This document shows positions 36,701-49,341 of a DNA stretch of 64,000 bases, one piece after another. The notes under the pieces are model-generated. The model did no database searches. It was not told the origin of the DNA and worked only from the letters and a program-made list of their open reading frames with translations. Position 1 is the stretch's first letter. Every line of letters begins with the position of its first letter. The DNA comes from Archilochus colubris. Taxonomy: Eukaryota; Chordata; Aves; Apodiformes; Trochilidae. The stretch spans positions 45,192,305-45,256,304 of the forward strand of contig CM041115.1 of assembly GCA_023079485.1 (NCBI GenBank). The letters run 5' to 3'. A program made the position numbers and the translations under genes.

Positions 36701-39700
36701 GATTTTAAAATGGTAGTTGGAACCAGACAAGCAGGTTTTTTTGTAATTAAAGTTGACATTTTTCTACAGACATGGAAAGTGTAGTTGTGAGGATGTGAAA
36801 ATAAGAAAATACATTCACTCAATATTCATAGAGAAAAATGAATCTCTAACTAAAACACAAACAGTGTGGATGTATTGTTGGGATGTGGATGCTGGAGAAA
36901 TATTTCCTGCCATGTGAAAGAAAAATAAACAAGTTAGGAAGAGTCTATAATAGCTTGCCTATGGTGAGCATAGGAATGTCCCTGGAGTAACTGTGCTCAG
37001 GACCCCTAAAATTGCCAGCTTGGAGGTAGGCTGATCCACAAAGATGCCACAGCAACTGACTCCACACGGGTGTTTCCGCTGCTGAGGTGGAAAAGCTTAC
37101 TTATATTTCATTGTAAGAATGCTTTCTGATACACCTATATTTATTTTACCCATTTTTCTCTGAGAAGTAATGACCTAACATTCCCCTTGGAGTCAGGCCT
37201 GCCAGAACAGTTGTAAGCCACTGTGTATGTGGGAACATGCAGACTGCAACATGCTTGCACTGTACCCTTTTCCATTGTTTTAATAAAATAAAAAATTTCT
37301 TGTTTCCACTTAATGCATTGAAAAATGTGTGTGCTGCAATACAAAACACTATTTTTAGCATCTCTTAAAATATTAAATATTAAATGCCAACTTGAGGGAA
37401 ATTTCTGCATTTGTCTGTTCCCGTGAATGCATAACTCTTGGATTTATGCACTCAAATTGAGTTTTGGTTTCTAAAGCCATCACTTAAATTGGACATGGGC
37501 TGCAGAATTTTTATGAATGCATCACATATTTTCCTGTTTCTCTTAAGAGATTTCCCAAAGAAATAAATTGTAGTCATCTGTAATCCCCATAGTCCATGAG
37601 TTCAACACTTTCCAAACACATAATAGCACATGGATATTCACAGTTACTGTCAAACCCAGCATACATCACCGTGGTGTTAATATCAAACAGCAGGGACTTC
37701 CCACTGGAAAGCTGGTACAAGTAGGCTTAAGCAGACTGTTCCTCTATCTAATCATTTGCTCTCATGTGTGTCATGCAAAGCTGGCACAACAGCTTGCTAA
37801 CAGACATAATATCACTGCAACATAGCACTACAACCATAACTACAAAAGCATGTATGTACACCAAATTGTAGGAAATCCAAAAGGCAGACATGGTATGAAC
37901 AAAATTCTTGGCCAGCTCAGTTTATCCAAAACTCACATGTGTAAGTATCAAATAATAATTATAAATACTAAATTATAACTCTCGCACTTCTTCAAATATC
38001 AAATATTTTACATTGATTTTTTACAGCACTATTGAAGGGAATCTGGCAGAGGGATAAGTTTAGGTTGTGCTCTCCAAAGTGGCACAAATCAGTGTCACCA
38101 CAGGTAGAAACAGTCTCGTTCTTCCTATGTTCCATGTTCCACAAGGAGCATGTACAAGGGTTGTGCCTACTGCAGTTATGCTGGGGAGGCTGCATCACTA
38201 TAAGAATGGGTACAAGTCTGGGGACAAAATCCCTTCTAGACTCTCTTGATTGCCTGCAAAACCCCAGTTAAATGTTGGAGAAGAGCTGCATATTTTTCCT
38301 GGAGCTTCAAGCTCTAACTCTGAATTAATTAGGTAAAGCAGAATAATAAAATGGTGTTAAAATATATCCATCCAAAAAGAAAGCATTTAACTTCTATGCA
38401 ATTGGTTTCTGTGGCAGCCTGAGGGATATAATTCTTTATGTTTCTGCAAAATGTGAAAATAATACTTTTCATGTTAAGTCCATCTGTACCAAACATCACA
38501 GTCCTGTACAATGTATTGAACTGCTCGGGATCCAGCTGCCACTAGAGTCCAGTGTGGGGGGATGTAAAAATGACCACTTGGGAGCCCATTTTGCAGTCCA
38601 TCTCCTGCCTCTGTTCCTGTCCTGGCTTGATCCTGGCCCTCTCCTTTCTGCCTTTCATGCCTTTTTTTTTCTTGAAGGGCATATTCCAGAAGTAGTAAAT
38701 CAGTACTCTGCACTGTCAAAACTCTGTTTTCCTCCTCAGTTTCATTTTTTCCCCTTTGCCTTTCTGCAAGTAAAACCATGTTGTAACATGGTTTAACATG
38801 TTACTGTTACACTCTGTAGAATTTCCTGCATTGTTTTTTACCAAAATTAACTTTCGCTTATTCACTTGTCTCTGGCATATAAACAAATAAAATGCATTGT
38901 TCTATGTTTAGATGACTAAAACACTGTTTCAGTTGTTTATTAATAATAGGCAGAGCAAGCCAGACCAACAAGCTTCCTCTTTGACAAGAAAAGCTTTCTC
39001 GTTCTGGATGAATAATGCAAATTGGAGAAATAACACTGCTCCTGCATTTTATGCGTAGGCAGATAATGTCCTGTCCTTCAGCAAATGCATTAGGCAAACA
39101 AGAACACTTTGGGGAAACAGCCAACTCCCGGAATAGAACATTGTGTTCTTGCCATAGAAGAAAAAACTTTCCAAGTAAGTTACAGTATTACAAGCTTTGT
39201 GTTTCAAAGTTTTGATGTGCAGCTGCTTTGGGTGCTTTGCCTTTTCAGTCATGACTGGAGCTGCTGCAGCAGGAGAAGAATGGTCCCTCTACTGCCACCA
39301 GGAACACCTGGCTTCAAAGGGCTTGTGCCTTCCCCAGCAGGTAGGAAAACAAGGTGATGCTTGACCCTAATGAAGCAATGAAATAAAGCTGCAGGGAGGT
39401 TCAGAATGTCCCACAAATATATGCTCAGTACTAGTGACTTGTTTACTTATTGATTGTAATTTTCCCACCATGTCCTTAGAAGATGTGATAATGTTCTCTG
39501 GAAGGAGTCAGAGTAATGCTCCTTTCACTGACGAGAGTTGCTTTCATTTACAGGCTTTGACTGACCGGAGGTTGTCAGGTTCTTCAAGGACTCAGGTGGG
39601 GAAGTCCCCAGTGACTCAGCAGGCTCAGCATGTCCAGTTTTCCAGAAAAGCCCTGTTAGGCTGGTGTTAAAGACATGGATTTATATAGATATTGATAAAG

Positions 39701-40889
39701 AAATAACCAGGGGGAAAAAGTGTCCACAGGCCTCACACTGTAAGAGCTCTAAGGCAGGGAGATTCATGACAAGTGCACCTTTACATATTCACAAGATAAG
39801 AAAGAATATGTATTTATGAAACATATATGAATGCAAAACACATGCTGCATACAATGGAAAGATTTTTAGACTGATCTGAACTAGTTACTGTTTAGGAAAA
39901 ACACAGACTCAAATGTTTGTCTGGACTATTTAAGAAATAAGTGCAGACAAGGTAGGATGTTCTGATACTCTCACAGAAAATGTCACCATTTTTCTTTTCA
40001 CTTTCTTCATCTTAGACATGTGGGTGGTGAAGACAGCTGATTAATGTGTCTGTAAGATCATAAATAAACTGGGTCTGTTAAAGATGTAAATAGAAAGAAG
40101 GCAAGAAGGCATGGACAGGCACAGAAAACTGGAGAAGAAAACAAAAGAGCCAGCTACATGAGCGTCTTTGACAGCTCCATGTTGAGTAGGGGGAAGATCA
40201 AAAGCAATCTGGGGAGCTGATTAGAAGATTGAATGTTCAAACGTAGTTTGGAAAAAGCCTCAATGCATTAGAAAGTTATTCAAAGCTGAGGTTTACCTCT
40301 GCGATAGTATATGTGACATATGTGGCATGAACATAACAGAAATAAGATGGCATTTAGAACAATTTTTTCACAGAAGTATAACGAGAAGTATGCCTGTGCA
40401 GGGAACATCAGAAGTTATTAATGCCTTCCAGGTTGTGGTTCACTCAATCCCATGAATTTTGCATACACAACCTTGCAGGCACTGTGTCCATTCCTTCTGG
40501 GGCAGTGACTCTTTTCTTCCAGCTGTCCTCTCAGTGCCCTGTTCTCTGCAGCATCTCTGCACAGCTAGCTGTTCTATGGCATCCATACTGACCTGTTGGA
40601 ATGGGGTCTGGGGTCTGGAATGAACTGCCTGGTGATAATTTCTTGACTCACTGCCTAGTCTGAAAATATATTCAACAATTTATGGGTATTTAAATGACAC
40701 CCTTCAAAAGGAAAATATCCTAGTAGCTTTGACTACGAACTGTGGTTTTTGAAACTCAAATGTGAGAATGAGGCAGAAGAGACTGAGAACACATCAGGGA
40801 AAGTTCATGGGTATTGTTTCTCTATTCATCTAGTAGGAAAGTAAAACTGACCTTGTGTTGCCATAATTTGTTTTTTATCTCTGAGCTGC
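33749..40889. other. Intergenic AT-rich stretch with one hairpin repeat, no gene seen
   Basis: About 7.1 kb without a recognisable gene or large repeat. The main structured element is the tandem hairpin repeat at 35738-35793. Short open frames exist throughout but none shows domains or convincing splice context. Confidence 0.5.
35738..35793. repeat. Tandemly duplicated hairpin
   Basis: GTCTGTGCT (35738-35746), loop CAT and AGCACAGAC (35750-35758) form a perfect 9-bp stem, followed by CTATGCTAT. The same unit, shortened by four bases, recurs at 35768-35793, starting GTCTGTGC and ending ATATGCTAT. The second copy can also fold by ATGTCTG (35766-35772) pairing with CAGACAT (35780-35786). Confidence 0.8.
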
Positions 40890-41294
40890 TGTTATGGTTT
40901 GTGCCTGGCCAATAACAAAGGACCACATGGCCACTCATCCTCCCTCCCCCATTATGGGATGGTGAGGAGGAAATCCACCTAAAATCTCATGGGTCATGAC
41001 AAGGTTATCACTCACCAACTGTGGTCATGGGCAAAACAGACTCAGCTTGGGTAAAAAATCAATTTAATTTATCATTAATGAAACCAAAACAGGGCAAAGG
41101 GAAAACACAAAACAGAGCTTAAATACTTTCCCTCCATTCCTCTCTTCTTTCCAAGCCCGAATTACTTTGTTCTTGATACCTCTACCTCCTCCTCCCGTTG
41201 CACAGGGGGACAGGGAGTGATTGTTTATGGACCTTCAGGTTGCGTTTTGCCACTCCTTCCTCTTCAGGGAGAAGGATTCCTCACAGCCTTTCCT
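40890..41294 (-). mobile_element. Partial LTR of an avian endogenous retrovirus
   Basis: On the plus strand the element begins TGTTATGGTTTGTGCCTGGC; read on minus this is an LTR 3' end GCCAGGCACAAACCATAACA. Upstream on the minus strand lies GATAAATTAAATT (about 41081-41069), matching a decayed AATAAA polyadenylation region, and the U5-like block TGATAACCTTGTCATGACCC. The 5' part is missing: the element stops where an antisense CR1 3' end begins near 41298. The overall pattern is that of bird ERVL-type LTRs. No internal retroviral genes are present. Confidence 0.7.
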
Positions 41295-41297
41295 TAA

Positions 41298-41606
41298 TCA
41301 GAATCATAGAATCTCAGCCTTACTGAGGCTGGAGAAGACCTTGGAGATAATCAAGTCCAGCCTATGACCTACCACCACATAGGCTAGACCATGGCACTAA
41401 GTGCCACATCTGGACTTTTCTTAAACACCTCCAGTAATGGTGACTACACTACTTCCCTGGGCAGTCCATTCCGTTGCCTGATCATCCTTTCTGTGAAGAA
41501 GTGCTTCCTGATATCCAACCTAAACCTCCCCTGGCACAGCTTCAGGTCATGGCCTCTTGTCCTGTCACTAGTAGCCTGGGAGAAATGACAGCCTTGTGTT
41601 TCCTGA
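41298..41606 (-). mobile_element. CR1 LINE 3' end, antisense
   Basis: CAGAATCATAGAATCTCAGC (41300-41319) is the reverse complement of a CR1 tail. It is followed by GGAGATAATCAAGTCCAGCC, CACATCTGGACTTTTCTTAAAC, CCCTGGGCAGTCCATTCC, CTGTGAAGAAGTGCTTCCTG, CCTAAACCTCCCCTGG and CTCTTGTCCTGTCACTAG, all in CR1 antisense order. On minus, the frame at 41692-41444 still reads [20 protein letters not shown] and KHFFTERM, the CR1 ORF2 C-terminus. The right (5') end fades near 41606. Confidence 0.9.
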
Positions 41607-43304
41607 TGCCTGATTGTACACTTAGATCTCTGAACTTCTGAGACCAAGAGAAACTTCTCTGCATGGCTCAAGCATGGAGATTTATATATCAATTAGACTA
41701 ACTCCTGGTCTGAACTTTATAGGACCATGGATGACATCTTCTTAGGGAACTACCATCTCATGTAATTCAAAGGATAATGTGGGTGAGTCTCACAAAAATC
41801 CACGCCATAAACTAGCATTGTAGGAAGAGCATTCTTCTTGTGCCTGAGCTCTGTGTGCTCAAAGCCACCTGGTAAGGCACACTTTGCAGTGCAGTGCTCC
41901 TGGAGGATAACCCTTACAGAACCAAACCAACTCAAGCAGCATCCTGGGGAGCAATGCTCTGTAGCAAAACGAGGAAGTGTAGAAATACAGAAAAATCCTT
42001 CCCTTCTGGGTAGTGCTCAGTGTCCTCGTTGGAGGCAGGAGTCCTGGCTAGATCCTGGCTTACACCAATGCAGGGACTCTGCAGATAGAGACTGCTCTCA
42101 GCCCTTCTGTGCTCTTCATGAGCAGACAGACATATCCTGCATTATTTCAAATTGTGAATGAAACAATACACCTTAACAAGTAATACAGAGTCTGTATATG
42201 CAACGGTTCATGTGTGGCAAGTAAGATATTTCTCTCCTGATACCTGAAATCAGGTATGGTATTAGCGGCAAAGATGAAGCAGTAGTAGTGTGTCAGGCTG
42301 GCAGGTGCAGTAATGATACTCTTTGATTTTGCCTAATAACAGTGGAGATGTGGTAGCGATCTTACATTAGAGGCAGCATGCGGGACAGTTTTCTCCAATA
42401 TTCCTTCCTCTTTCTTCTGAAAATGTAGTCACTGATGTTGTCCTTGATAATACATTTTTTTTTTCTGAGAAGGTCTGGCATTATAATATTTCCAAGCACT
42501 CACCTAAATGACCAAACCATAAACTGAGGCTGTCTTAAACATTTTGTGGAGCACAGTTTTTTTCTCACAGGGAAAACCCATGCAAAGAGATGATGCAAAC
42601 ACAAACTGCTTAGATACTATCTGATTTGCAAATAACATGTTAAACTGGATTAATGTAATGACTTCCATGGTGAAAATAACTTCATTTAAGCTTAAGAATA
42701 TTTTACAAACTATCATGGCTACTAACTCTTGTGAAAGGTTGTGCTGTTTTTTCAGTGCATCTGAAAAACAAGAAAATTTTTCTAAACAATCTGATTTTGA
42801 ACACAATTGATGTTTTCTTTACTGTGTTTTTCAGCAACAACTGAAGATTTCAAGGATGCCACATGACAGTGATTAAGAATTTGCCTCCTTTATCTCAATT
42901 TAGCCTCAGAGTGTGGAAGCTCTAGGCACAGATTAATTTTTCTTATTGTCTTATTTTCCTCTGATTCCATCAGTTAACTTTATTTGGTCTCTTTTCACTG
43001 GGTCTTCAATTTAATCACATTGCCTTGTTTAGGCCTCCAATCTTCTTGTTAAGGAGTGATAAATGATTTAAAATACAAATCCTCTTCATTATGAATTCAG
43101 AGAATGAAATGCTTAAGTCATGAAAATTTGTTTAGGTTTTCAATTCTATCTTTATCATTACACTTACTATATTCAGTGGGAGGAATACAGAAGTTATGCT
43201 TTGTTAAATACTTCACCTGGTATGATGGCCTCTGGTCTGCATCCTATTGTTGCTCTCAGTGTTACATTACTCAATAAAATCCTCTTGCTGGTTTCATTGA
43301 TCAT

Positions 43305-43340
43305 TTTGTAAAATGCTTTGTAAAATGTTTTGTAAAAGTT
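43305..43340. repeat. Three tandem 12-bp units
   Basis: TTTGTAAAATGC, TTTGTAAAATGT and TTTGTAAAAGTT follow each other directly, a short minisatellite-like array. Confidence 0.9.
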
Positions 43341-44453
43341 AGATCAAAAAACACTGGACATAGTAACTTGTTCCACAGGATGACTGAAATCCATCACCAG
43401 CAAGATAAGCTTGGCCAGCTGATCTGAAATTTTCATTCACTTGCCATACAGTGGCCTGAATTTCCTTCGGTAATCATGGAACAGGCTAGACTGCAGTTGC
43501 CTTCAAAAGCTCACCTGATCTATCCTTCCATGATTCCAGAGCAGTCCCACATATTGGACCAATCTTGTCCAAATCTGACATAATGTTAATTTTGGGAGAT
43601 ATGCCACCAGCTCAGCTGCAGGAAAGTTGGTTCTTGAAAATTACTTGCATTTATGAAGATTTTAGGATGGGTTTATCTGTTAGTGTTATTATGTCAAAGC
43701 CAAGAGATTTCAGCTAGTTTGGGTTGCCACACAGCAAAGCATTCTGCAGATTCTGCAGAGCATTCTGCTCTGTCAAGAGCTTAGTGTTTACATCATTACT
43801 TAAATAGAAAACAGCAAGTGAAATGAAAACACAATGACTCTCAAACTGCTTTGTAGCAGAGCCAGGAATAAGAAGCCAGTTCTTCCAAATTCATTTCTAT
43901 GTCCCTGTCTACCATGCCACATTATCTCATCAAGATATACAGATTAAGTTATCATTTTATGACAAGAAACAGCTTCTATGTGTAGATTAAACATACATGT
44001 CTGTGTAGGCATATGGACACATACCTACATATATCCATATATACATTTTAAAGATTCCTTGGAGAGATGAGTTTCTTTGCCTGTGAGCTTTGGCTTTCAC
44101 ATGAAACAGAAAGATACTGACCATCTCCTTTGAGGATAAATGTTGGTATATTTGTCCTTTCTATTTCTTCTTTATTTTCTGCTCCAGTAATGCCACTTGT
44201 CTTTCTGTTGTCTGGAAAATACTACATTAAAATCAAAACAAACCACTGGGAACACTAGCACTTCAAGAGCAAGCTTAGTGCCATCTCATAGCTACATGAC
44301 CTTTGTGTTACCTTGGTCTGTTTTTTTTTCACCCATACTACACAGGCCCAGATCACTATCTTGCAATTATTTACATGTGCAGAGTTTGTATTGCTGCTCT
44401 TGCCGAGATACATAGACACGTGAATACCTGAATTACTGCCTTAATACTTTTGA

Positions 44454-44494
44454 AAATGGTAAATGAATTAGGTAGATGAAATGGTAAATGAATT
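44454..44494. repeat. 16-bp direct repeat, 25-bp period
   Basis: AAATGGTAAATGAATT occurs at 44454-44469 and again at 44479-44494 without mismatch. Confidence 0.9.
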
Positions 44495-44711
44495 TGCATA
44501 CTTAGAAAATACGTACCTTAAAAAACTGATAACAAGATCTCAATACTTAATTTCTGCAATACATAAGATGCAATACCTAATTGTTTAATTATAAATAATA
44601 TTGACAATTTATATGCATAATCATTTGCGCTAGGGAAACAATGCCTAGTGCCTTAAGAACTATAATTGGAACAGTCAGGATAGAAGGTTTTTTTCTTCAC
44701 ATGTTTCTTCA

Positions 44712-44836
44712 TAAAATCACAGAATGGATAGGGTCGGAAGGGACCTTGAAGACCATCTAATTCTAACCCCTGTGCCATAGGCAGGAATACTTCCCACTAG
44801 ACTAGGTTGCTCAAAGTCCCATCCAACCTGGTCGTA
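44712..44836 (-). mobile_element. CR1 LINE 3' terminus, antisense
   Basis: ATAAAATCACAGAATGGATA, GGGTCGGAAGGGACCTTGAA, CAGGAATACTTCCCACTAGA, CTAGGTTGCTCAAAGTCCC and ATCCAACCTGG match, in order, the reverse complement of the last ~120 bp of a CR1 element. Only the 3' untranslated end is present. Confidence 0.88.
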
Positions 44837-44924
44837 ACTTACGAAAGTTAATGTGGTTGTTCAAGATATCACTGAAGATTTGTTTGGTATGTGATGTCAG
44901 GGAAATAATTTTCAACCACCTTCT

Positions 44925-44994
44925 TTTTATATGCAAACTAAACATTGTTCTTTATTTATTGTTCTATATTTTATATACAAACTAAACATTGTTC
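44925..44994. repeat. 26-bp direct repeat, 44-bp period
   Basis: A 26-base block starting TTTTATATGCAAACTAAACA at 44925-44950 is repeated at 44969-44994 with a single G-to-A difference (ATGC to ATAC). It is a local tandem duplication of 44 bp in which the intervening TTATTTATTGTTC stretch is AT-rich. Confidence 0.88.
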
Positions 44995-45373
44995 CGTGAT
45001 AAACTGAGGACACCTACAATATGTCTACAAAAGACTAAAAACATTCTTGATCCCCTCCGAGCTGCTATCCCTCATTTCAACTTCTTTCCCTGCCCTTCAC
45101 CCTTCCCTGAATTTAAGCAAAGGTGAATTTGTGTGTACCAGTTTTGAAGGGACCACAGACATAATAACAAGCTGAAAGTGCACAGATTTTCTTAGCTATG
45201 CAGAATGTGCATTTTGCAAATCATTATCACATTTTCCAGTGACTAATATTGCCCCTATATCACCAAGAGCTGTCCTTAACAGTATTTTCCTTAATATGTT
45301 CCTGAAGTGGGACAAAGGGCTTGTGTTTTTTGAGGTGTTACTCTGCTCTGCAAAACTTTGGGAACTATTTTCC

Positions 45374-45640
45374 TTTTCCACAGGGATATTGGCAAGCAGG
45401 GTTCTGGAAGGTGTTGTCCACTGCAATGGGATCCGTGAAGTTCTCAGGTGTTTCTGGCCCCAGCTGCATAGCCTTGTGCCAGTGGCAGAGTCTGGCATCT
45501 ACAGTACCAGGAGCAGGGATGTGGGTCTGAGCAGCTCACTGCCAGATGTGCCAGCTTCAGCTTCTGTCATTGGTGACATTTACCAGGCTGTGACAGAGCT
45601 GACCCAGGTCTCTGCAAAAAACCTGGGGCCTGGGGCCTGA
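45374..45640 (+). other. Unassigned open segment behind an acceptor-like site
   Basis: A 133-codon open frame from 45239 becomes GC-richer after the acceptor-like CTTTTCCACAG near 45373. It then reads on through ILASRVLEGVVHCNGIREVL and PVAESGIYSTRSRDVGLSSS to a stop at 45640. I recognise no domain. It could be a terminal exon or retro-derived sequence, but chance openness is the simpler reading. Confidence 0.15.
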
Positions 45641-47478
45641 TGCCAAACCTTTTCTCAACAGACTTATGCTATAGGAAGCTCTGATTTCTTGCACACATAC
45701 ATAGACACTCATGTATGCACACTCTCACCTAAGCACACAAAGATTCTTTTTCATTAATTCTTACTTTTGCTGTGGCTCTCCACCAACTGCAGCTTTAAAT
45801 TACCTGTGTTTGGTTGAAAGTGGTAAAAATGAAGTAGCCAGCACATGCCAGAATTGCTCACAGAAGTTTAATGTAATTGGCAACTTGAAACCATGTGCAA
45901 TTCAAGCTCCTGTTTTCATTGAACAGGGAATTAACTTCTGACTCTTGCAAACACAGTGAGGAAAAAATAAGAAAGGAGAAAAAAGTTGAGGCTGGGCGAG
46001 ACATATACTTGGTGGCAATATATATGTCTGACTTTATTCATCATCAGCTCTCTTTATAGTGGAGTAAACATGGCACCATGATAAAGTGGATTATGTTTTT
46101 AAAAGCAAGATACAATAAACAGGGACCGTGGTCTTGCTAGCTACAGACATCTGCAGCACTTTCCCATAATAGAACATCCTGGGAAAACCAAGAGTCGATA
46201 GAATATGTACTCCTTTTATTCAGAGCAGGTGTCCTCCAAATTACTTACTCTCTTCTGGCGATGAGCCTTGCTTCATCCTTAGTTTTCTGGCAGCAGGCCT
46301 TGCCTTGCTGCTATTTCTGGTTAGCCTTGCTTTTCTTCATGAGGCCCTGCTTTTTCACTAGCTCTCAGGTCTCTCAAATTATTGAGGCAGTTCTCCACAT
46401 CTGATAAATTTTGCAAGCAATTACAGTAAAGTCCAGTTGCCATCAAAAACCATAGCAATGGCCATGAAGTTCTGTACTTCCCTGTGCTGCTGAACCACTG
46501 TTTTGCTTTTCTCACAAACATTTGCCATCTGTTTCAAGAAGACCCCCTAAAGCCCTTTTTTTTTTTTTTGTTTTGGTGATGGAAATAGCATAGTGATTCA
46601 GTCTGATATCTCTTCAAGTGGCAAATTACTGGCATGCAGGAGCTGTGAGAGGAGTTGGGTTTGACACCACACTGTATTCTGAAGCTGACAAAAAAACCCA
46701 CATGCCTGCAGGGCTTTCTGAAACAATAGCAAATGGTCATAAATTATTACACAGGGCATGAGCACTGAAGCCCCAGGTGTAAAGGCTGAGTTTGAATACC
46801 ATGCTCATACAAATGCATGCTTCAAAATTTTAGGTTTTCCTGTCAAGAGCTGAAAATTTGTATTGAAATACAATTGTCGTGAAACTCCTGCTGTTTGCAT
46901 TTAGCTGCTGTGACTTATGCCACTATGGTTTCTTCCACTGTTGTTGTGTGTGAGTCTGCTTTCTAAGAGCTCTGCTCTGCAGAGATTAACATCCATTTTA
47001 CAAGGGGCTGTTATATGTAGTCTGCAGCAGAAGACGCATAATGTTGATCTTATTTTAATACAGCTGAAAATGTTTCATGTAGAAGTTGTAAGCTTATGTA
47101 AGAAACCTTTGCTCTGTGAGGAGCAATCCACATACAAGTATATGTACTCAGGTATATCTTCAGCTGAAATGGATTTAAATACCATTGTTACTTCTTGTGA
47201 TTGAACAGGAAAATTGCTGTCTCTTATGCTGTCATTATCCTTTCAGATCTAGGGGACATTTTAACCAGCTTAGCCCTCTAAGAATTTTACATCAATGTTT
47301 TTTTAATCAGAAAATGTCAGCAATTTTTCACATGAAGTGTTTTATGAAAAAATTACCTTTTTTTCTGATTCAGAACAAAAAAAATATTTTACTGTGAAGA
47401 GATTCCTAACTTATCATCCACAATGTGTAATGTTTTATTTCGGTTTAATTTCATTAAGAGTATCTTTATCAAAAGTTG

Positions 47479-47521
47479 AGGGTTTTTTTGGGGGGGTTTG
47501 TTTTGGTTTGTTTTTTTTCCC
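47479..47521. repeat. T- and G-homopolymer tract
   Basis: Consecutive T7, G7 and T8 runs with TTTGG units form a low-complexity tract of about 43 bp that is prone to length variation. Confidence 0.85.
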
Positions 47522-48364
47522 CTGGAACTGGCTGTAACTAGTAATGACATGAGAAATAAACATTAAAAGCTCAAATGAAAAATAGAATGTCAGTGACACT
47601 TAAAAATTACTGAATTTTAAAAAATAAGCCTACATGTCTGGAGTGAAAGCTGGTATTTTCTGCTAAGCTGTTATCAGGAGTTGTAGTGACAGGCTACAAA
47701 GTTTTCCTTCCTAGGCGTAAAATATGAGTTAAGTTTTGTTGCTATGGCTGCAAACCACTAACAAAGTCCAGGATGATGATGGTAGAGAAGATGGGGATTG
47801 AAGAAGCTTCTAAGGACAGAGGATTTAACAGTGCTCCTGCTTGTACTGTCCAGAAGATTGGTTCAATAACCATAAAAACCAAAGCAGGCTGAAGATTTAG
47901 AAACAGACTTGGTGTTTAGACATCATATCAAATACTTCTTAGTAGGAAACAGTTCACAGTTTTACCTTAGAGATCTCTAATCAAGGACCAGCTGTACTAC
48001 AGATGAAAGAGTTCTGAAGAGATGGAGAACATCAGTATGTGAAAGGGTTAAAGCCAGTGCTATATCTCCACTGTAATGCACCTGCCAGTAAAATGAGGTG
48101 ATTTTAATAATATACTTTATGGCTCCTTCCCACCCAGCCCCTTAAAAAATCTTTCTAATATCAAATACTTAATATAGCCAGCTCATTCCTGTATTTTCTT
48201 AGTAATATATATGCCTGGGAATAATGCCATTTATTTAGCTGGGTGTTCTCTATCTCTGATGCCTGTCAGTACATTTTTTGTCTCATTTTTAATGGTGAAT
48301 AGAAGTACCTATACTACTGACTTCAGGATGGGGTGCTAGTGAGGGCCCTCAGCTTGGTATTTGG

Positions 48365-48672
48365 GGATGTGCTGGGTTTACTGCAGAACACTTGAAGTCT
48401 TACAGAGATGAACCAGGGGCTCTCGTGGTAGCAGGACCCAACGCAGAAGCGCAGGAGAAATATCGCAAGGGAATTCCAGCCACTCCTGCTAGTGAGTCAG
48501 CTTCAGTGCAGGCACAACTTAAATGCCACCATGAAAATGCACACAGCATGGGAAATAAACAAGAGGAGTCAGAGATATATACGTGCCTGTGGGCCTATGA
48601 TTTGATGGGCATCATGGCAACATGGTGGGATGACTCCTGTGACTGGACTCCATTGGAATGGAAAGTTACAGG
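48365..48672 (+). mobile_element. Old CR1 endonuclease region, N-terminal part
   Basis: The open frame 48392-48679 reads LKCHHENAHSMGNKQEESEI and YDLMGIMATWWDDSCDW, the start of the CR1 ORF2 apurinic-type endonuclease. CR1 proteins normally have ITETWWD here; the catalytic Glu of that motif is replaced by Ala (MATWW), so this copy is catalytically dead. Upstream is CR1 5' leader-like sequence (GGGGCTCTCGTGGTAGCAGG). The element resumes at 49342 after an inserted CR1. Confidence 0.85.
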
Positions 48673-48684
48673 ACCTTAAGGAAG

Positions 48685-49341
48685 GCCACTTGGTGGATGA
48701 AAAGCTGGACATGATCTAACAGTGCAGGGCTGCAGCCCAGAAGGCCAATCACATCCTGAGCTGAATCAAAAGAAGCATGGCCAGCAGACTGAGAGCCACT
48801 GTACTCTGGTAAGACCTCACCTGGAGTACTGCATCCAGGTGGATCCCCCAGCACAGAAAGTTCATGGACCTGATGGAATGGGTCCAGAGGAAGGCCATGA
48901 ACATGATCAAGGGGCTGGAACACCTCTCCTACAAGGACAGGCTGGGAGATCTGGGATTGTTCTGCCTGGAGAAGAGAGGGCTCCAGGGAGACCTAATAGT
49001 GACCTTCCAGTATCTGAAGGGGCCTACAAGAAAGCTGGAGAGGTACTGTTTACAAAGGCCTCTAGTGATAGTATGAGGGACAAAGGCTTTAAACTGGAGA
49101 AGAGCAGATGTAGACTGGAATTTAGGAACAAGTTCTTTATCATGAGAGTAGTGGAACAATGGAACAGTTTGCCCAGAGGCGTAGTAGAGGCCCCATCCCT
49201 GGACACATTCAAGGTGAGGCTCAACAATGCTCTAAGAGACCTGGTCTAGTTGAGGATATCCCTGCTTACTGCAGGACCTTTAGAGTGACCTTTAGAGGTC
49301 CCTTCCAGCCCAAATCATCCTTTGATTCTACGATTCTGTGA
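48685..49341 (+). mobile_element. Younger CR1 3' half inserted into an older CR1
   Basis: Starting at ACTTGGTGGATGAAAAGCTG, it follows CR1 ORF2: KTSPGVLHPG-like (LVRPHLEYCIQ), MEWVQRKAMNMIKGLEHLSYKDRLGDLGLFC, SSDSMRDKGFKLEKSRCRLEFRNKFFIMRVVEQWNSLPRGVVEAPSL and VRLNNALRDLV. The 3' end is GGTCCCTTCCAGCCC and a tail TTTGATTCTACGATTCTGTG. A few frameshifts are present, but long parts of the frame are open. It splits the endonuclease region of an older CR1. Confidence 0.9.

Larger units (their letters stand above)
41607..44711. other. Intergenic stretch, no gene seen
   Basis: No recognisable gene or transposon. Small features are three tandem 12-bp units at 43305-43340 and a 16-bp direct repeat at 44454-44469 and 44479-44494. 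Confidence 0.5.
44995..48364. other. Intergenic stretch, no assigned gene
   Basis: Mostly AT-rich. One less AT-biased open frame (45239-45640, plus) is listed separately. A T/G homopolymer tract lies at 47479-47521. No transposon is recognised. Confidence 0.5.

Noticed and set aside
46000..46520. A possible further LTR
   Set aside because: There is a TTTATT and an ATATAT-rich patch, but no TG...CA boundaries, target-site duplication or recognisable LTR blocks.
46917..47204. A signal-peptide-like frame starting MPLWFLPLLLCVSLL
   Set aside because: Hydrophobic starts arise easily from T-rich DNA. The rest of the 95 codons shows no secreted-protein features.
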